A DNA stretch of 64,000 nucleotides. Origin: Bosea sp. AS-1 (GTDB lineage: Bacteria > Pseudomonadota > Alphaproteobacteria > Rhizobiales > Beijerinckiaceae). The DNA lies in assembly GCF_002220095.1 (NCBI RefSeq), contig NZ_CP022372.1, positions 2,514,501-2,578,500 on the forward strand, written 5' to 3'. The translations under genes were made by a program, and so were the position numbers. The notes beneath the pieces are model-generated. The model was not told the origin of the DNA. It did no database searches and was given only the letters and a program-made list of their open reading frames with translations. The stretch's first letter is position 1; each line of letters begins with the position of its first letter. Shown here piece after piece: positions 63,856-64,000 of the stretch.

Positions 63856-64000
63856 TTCGTCATCCTTTCATGGACATCGGTCGACCGGCGACGTGATGCC
63901 GAAGAGCATTTCAGCCCGTGCTTGTGGGTGTTTCGCGAGCCAGCGTCAAATCACAGCTTTGCCAGTGGTTGCCGCCGGCGGTCGGCTCGGTTAAGCCCGC

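Noticed and set aside
1..64000. Defence system, toxin-antitoxin pair, prophage or integrative element
   Set aside because: I found no integrase, transposase, nuclease, restriction enzyme, reverse transcriptase or paired small toxin/antitoxin genes. The tRNA-Gln at 59360 has no adjacent integrase and I saw no repeated 3' end marking an attachment site.

Overview
The window is a GC-rich stretch of an alphaproteobacterial chromosome. Gene content and gene order (dgt-argS-SPOR-nagZ-scpAB-tatABC-serS-surE-pcm-nlpD, then yajC-secDF, a phasin, an isolated DUF1127 gene and an aa3/bo3-type quinol oxidase operon with surf1) point to Hyphomicrobiales, with a Bosea- or Methylobacterium-like relative most plausible. 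The genus is an inference from layout, not a sequence match. No phage, insertion sequence, integrase, CRISPR array or plasmid function is visible.

Left part (1-13 kb): the tail of a DnaJ-domain protein, a D,D-carboxypeptidase with a SPOR domain, a phasin with a strong promoter, a UxaA-family sugar-acid dehydratase, a DoxX-like membrane protein, a PLP aminotransferase, a sirtuin, a double cold-shock protein, an HD-GYP protein with a problematic start, erpA, dgt and argS. Central housekeeping block (12.6-33.5 kb, nearly all on +): cell-wall and division functions (SPOR protein, NagZ, NlpD-like), chromosome segregation (ScpAB), Tat export, serS, surE, pcm, a DUF815 ATPase, and Sec export (YajC-SecD-SecF) followed by homologues of the mitochondrial complex I assembly factors NDUFAF3 and NDUFAF6. 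A TRAP solute-binding gene flanked by hairpins is inserted in this block. An MFS transporter and trmFO close it on the minus strand.

Middle (33.7-46 kb): a 51-aa DUF1127 protein, a 0.6-kb non-coding gap, a small hypothetical protein, a Zn/Cd/Pb-type P1B ATPase with a His-rich tail and a MerR-type promoter, a CoA-transferase/enoyl-CoA hydratase pair, a REP/RIME-like repeat, a second MFS transporter, and cyoABCD-surf1.

Right part (46-60 kb) is the most interesting accessory region. It has a Liv-type ABC importer (with fused LivM-LivG) followed by a divergent type II dehydroquinase. Next come a divergent TetR gene and a second, polar-amino-acid-type ABC importer. That importer is followed by a canonical dehydroquinase, a Gfo/Idh/MocA oxidoreductase and a shikimate-dehydrogenase-like enzyme that has lost the two carboxylate-binding serines. 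Together these look like an uptake and conversion module for quinate/shikimate-like hydroaromatics or a related compound, with altered enzyme specificities. The window ends with tRNA-Gln(CTG), an M20 peptidase, accC-accB (without the aroQ that usually precedes accB) and a DsbA-family thiol oxidoreductase.
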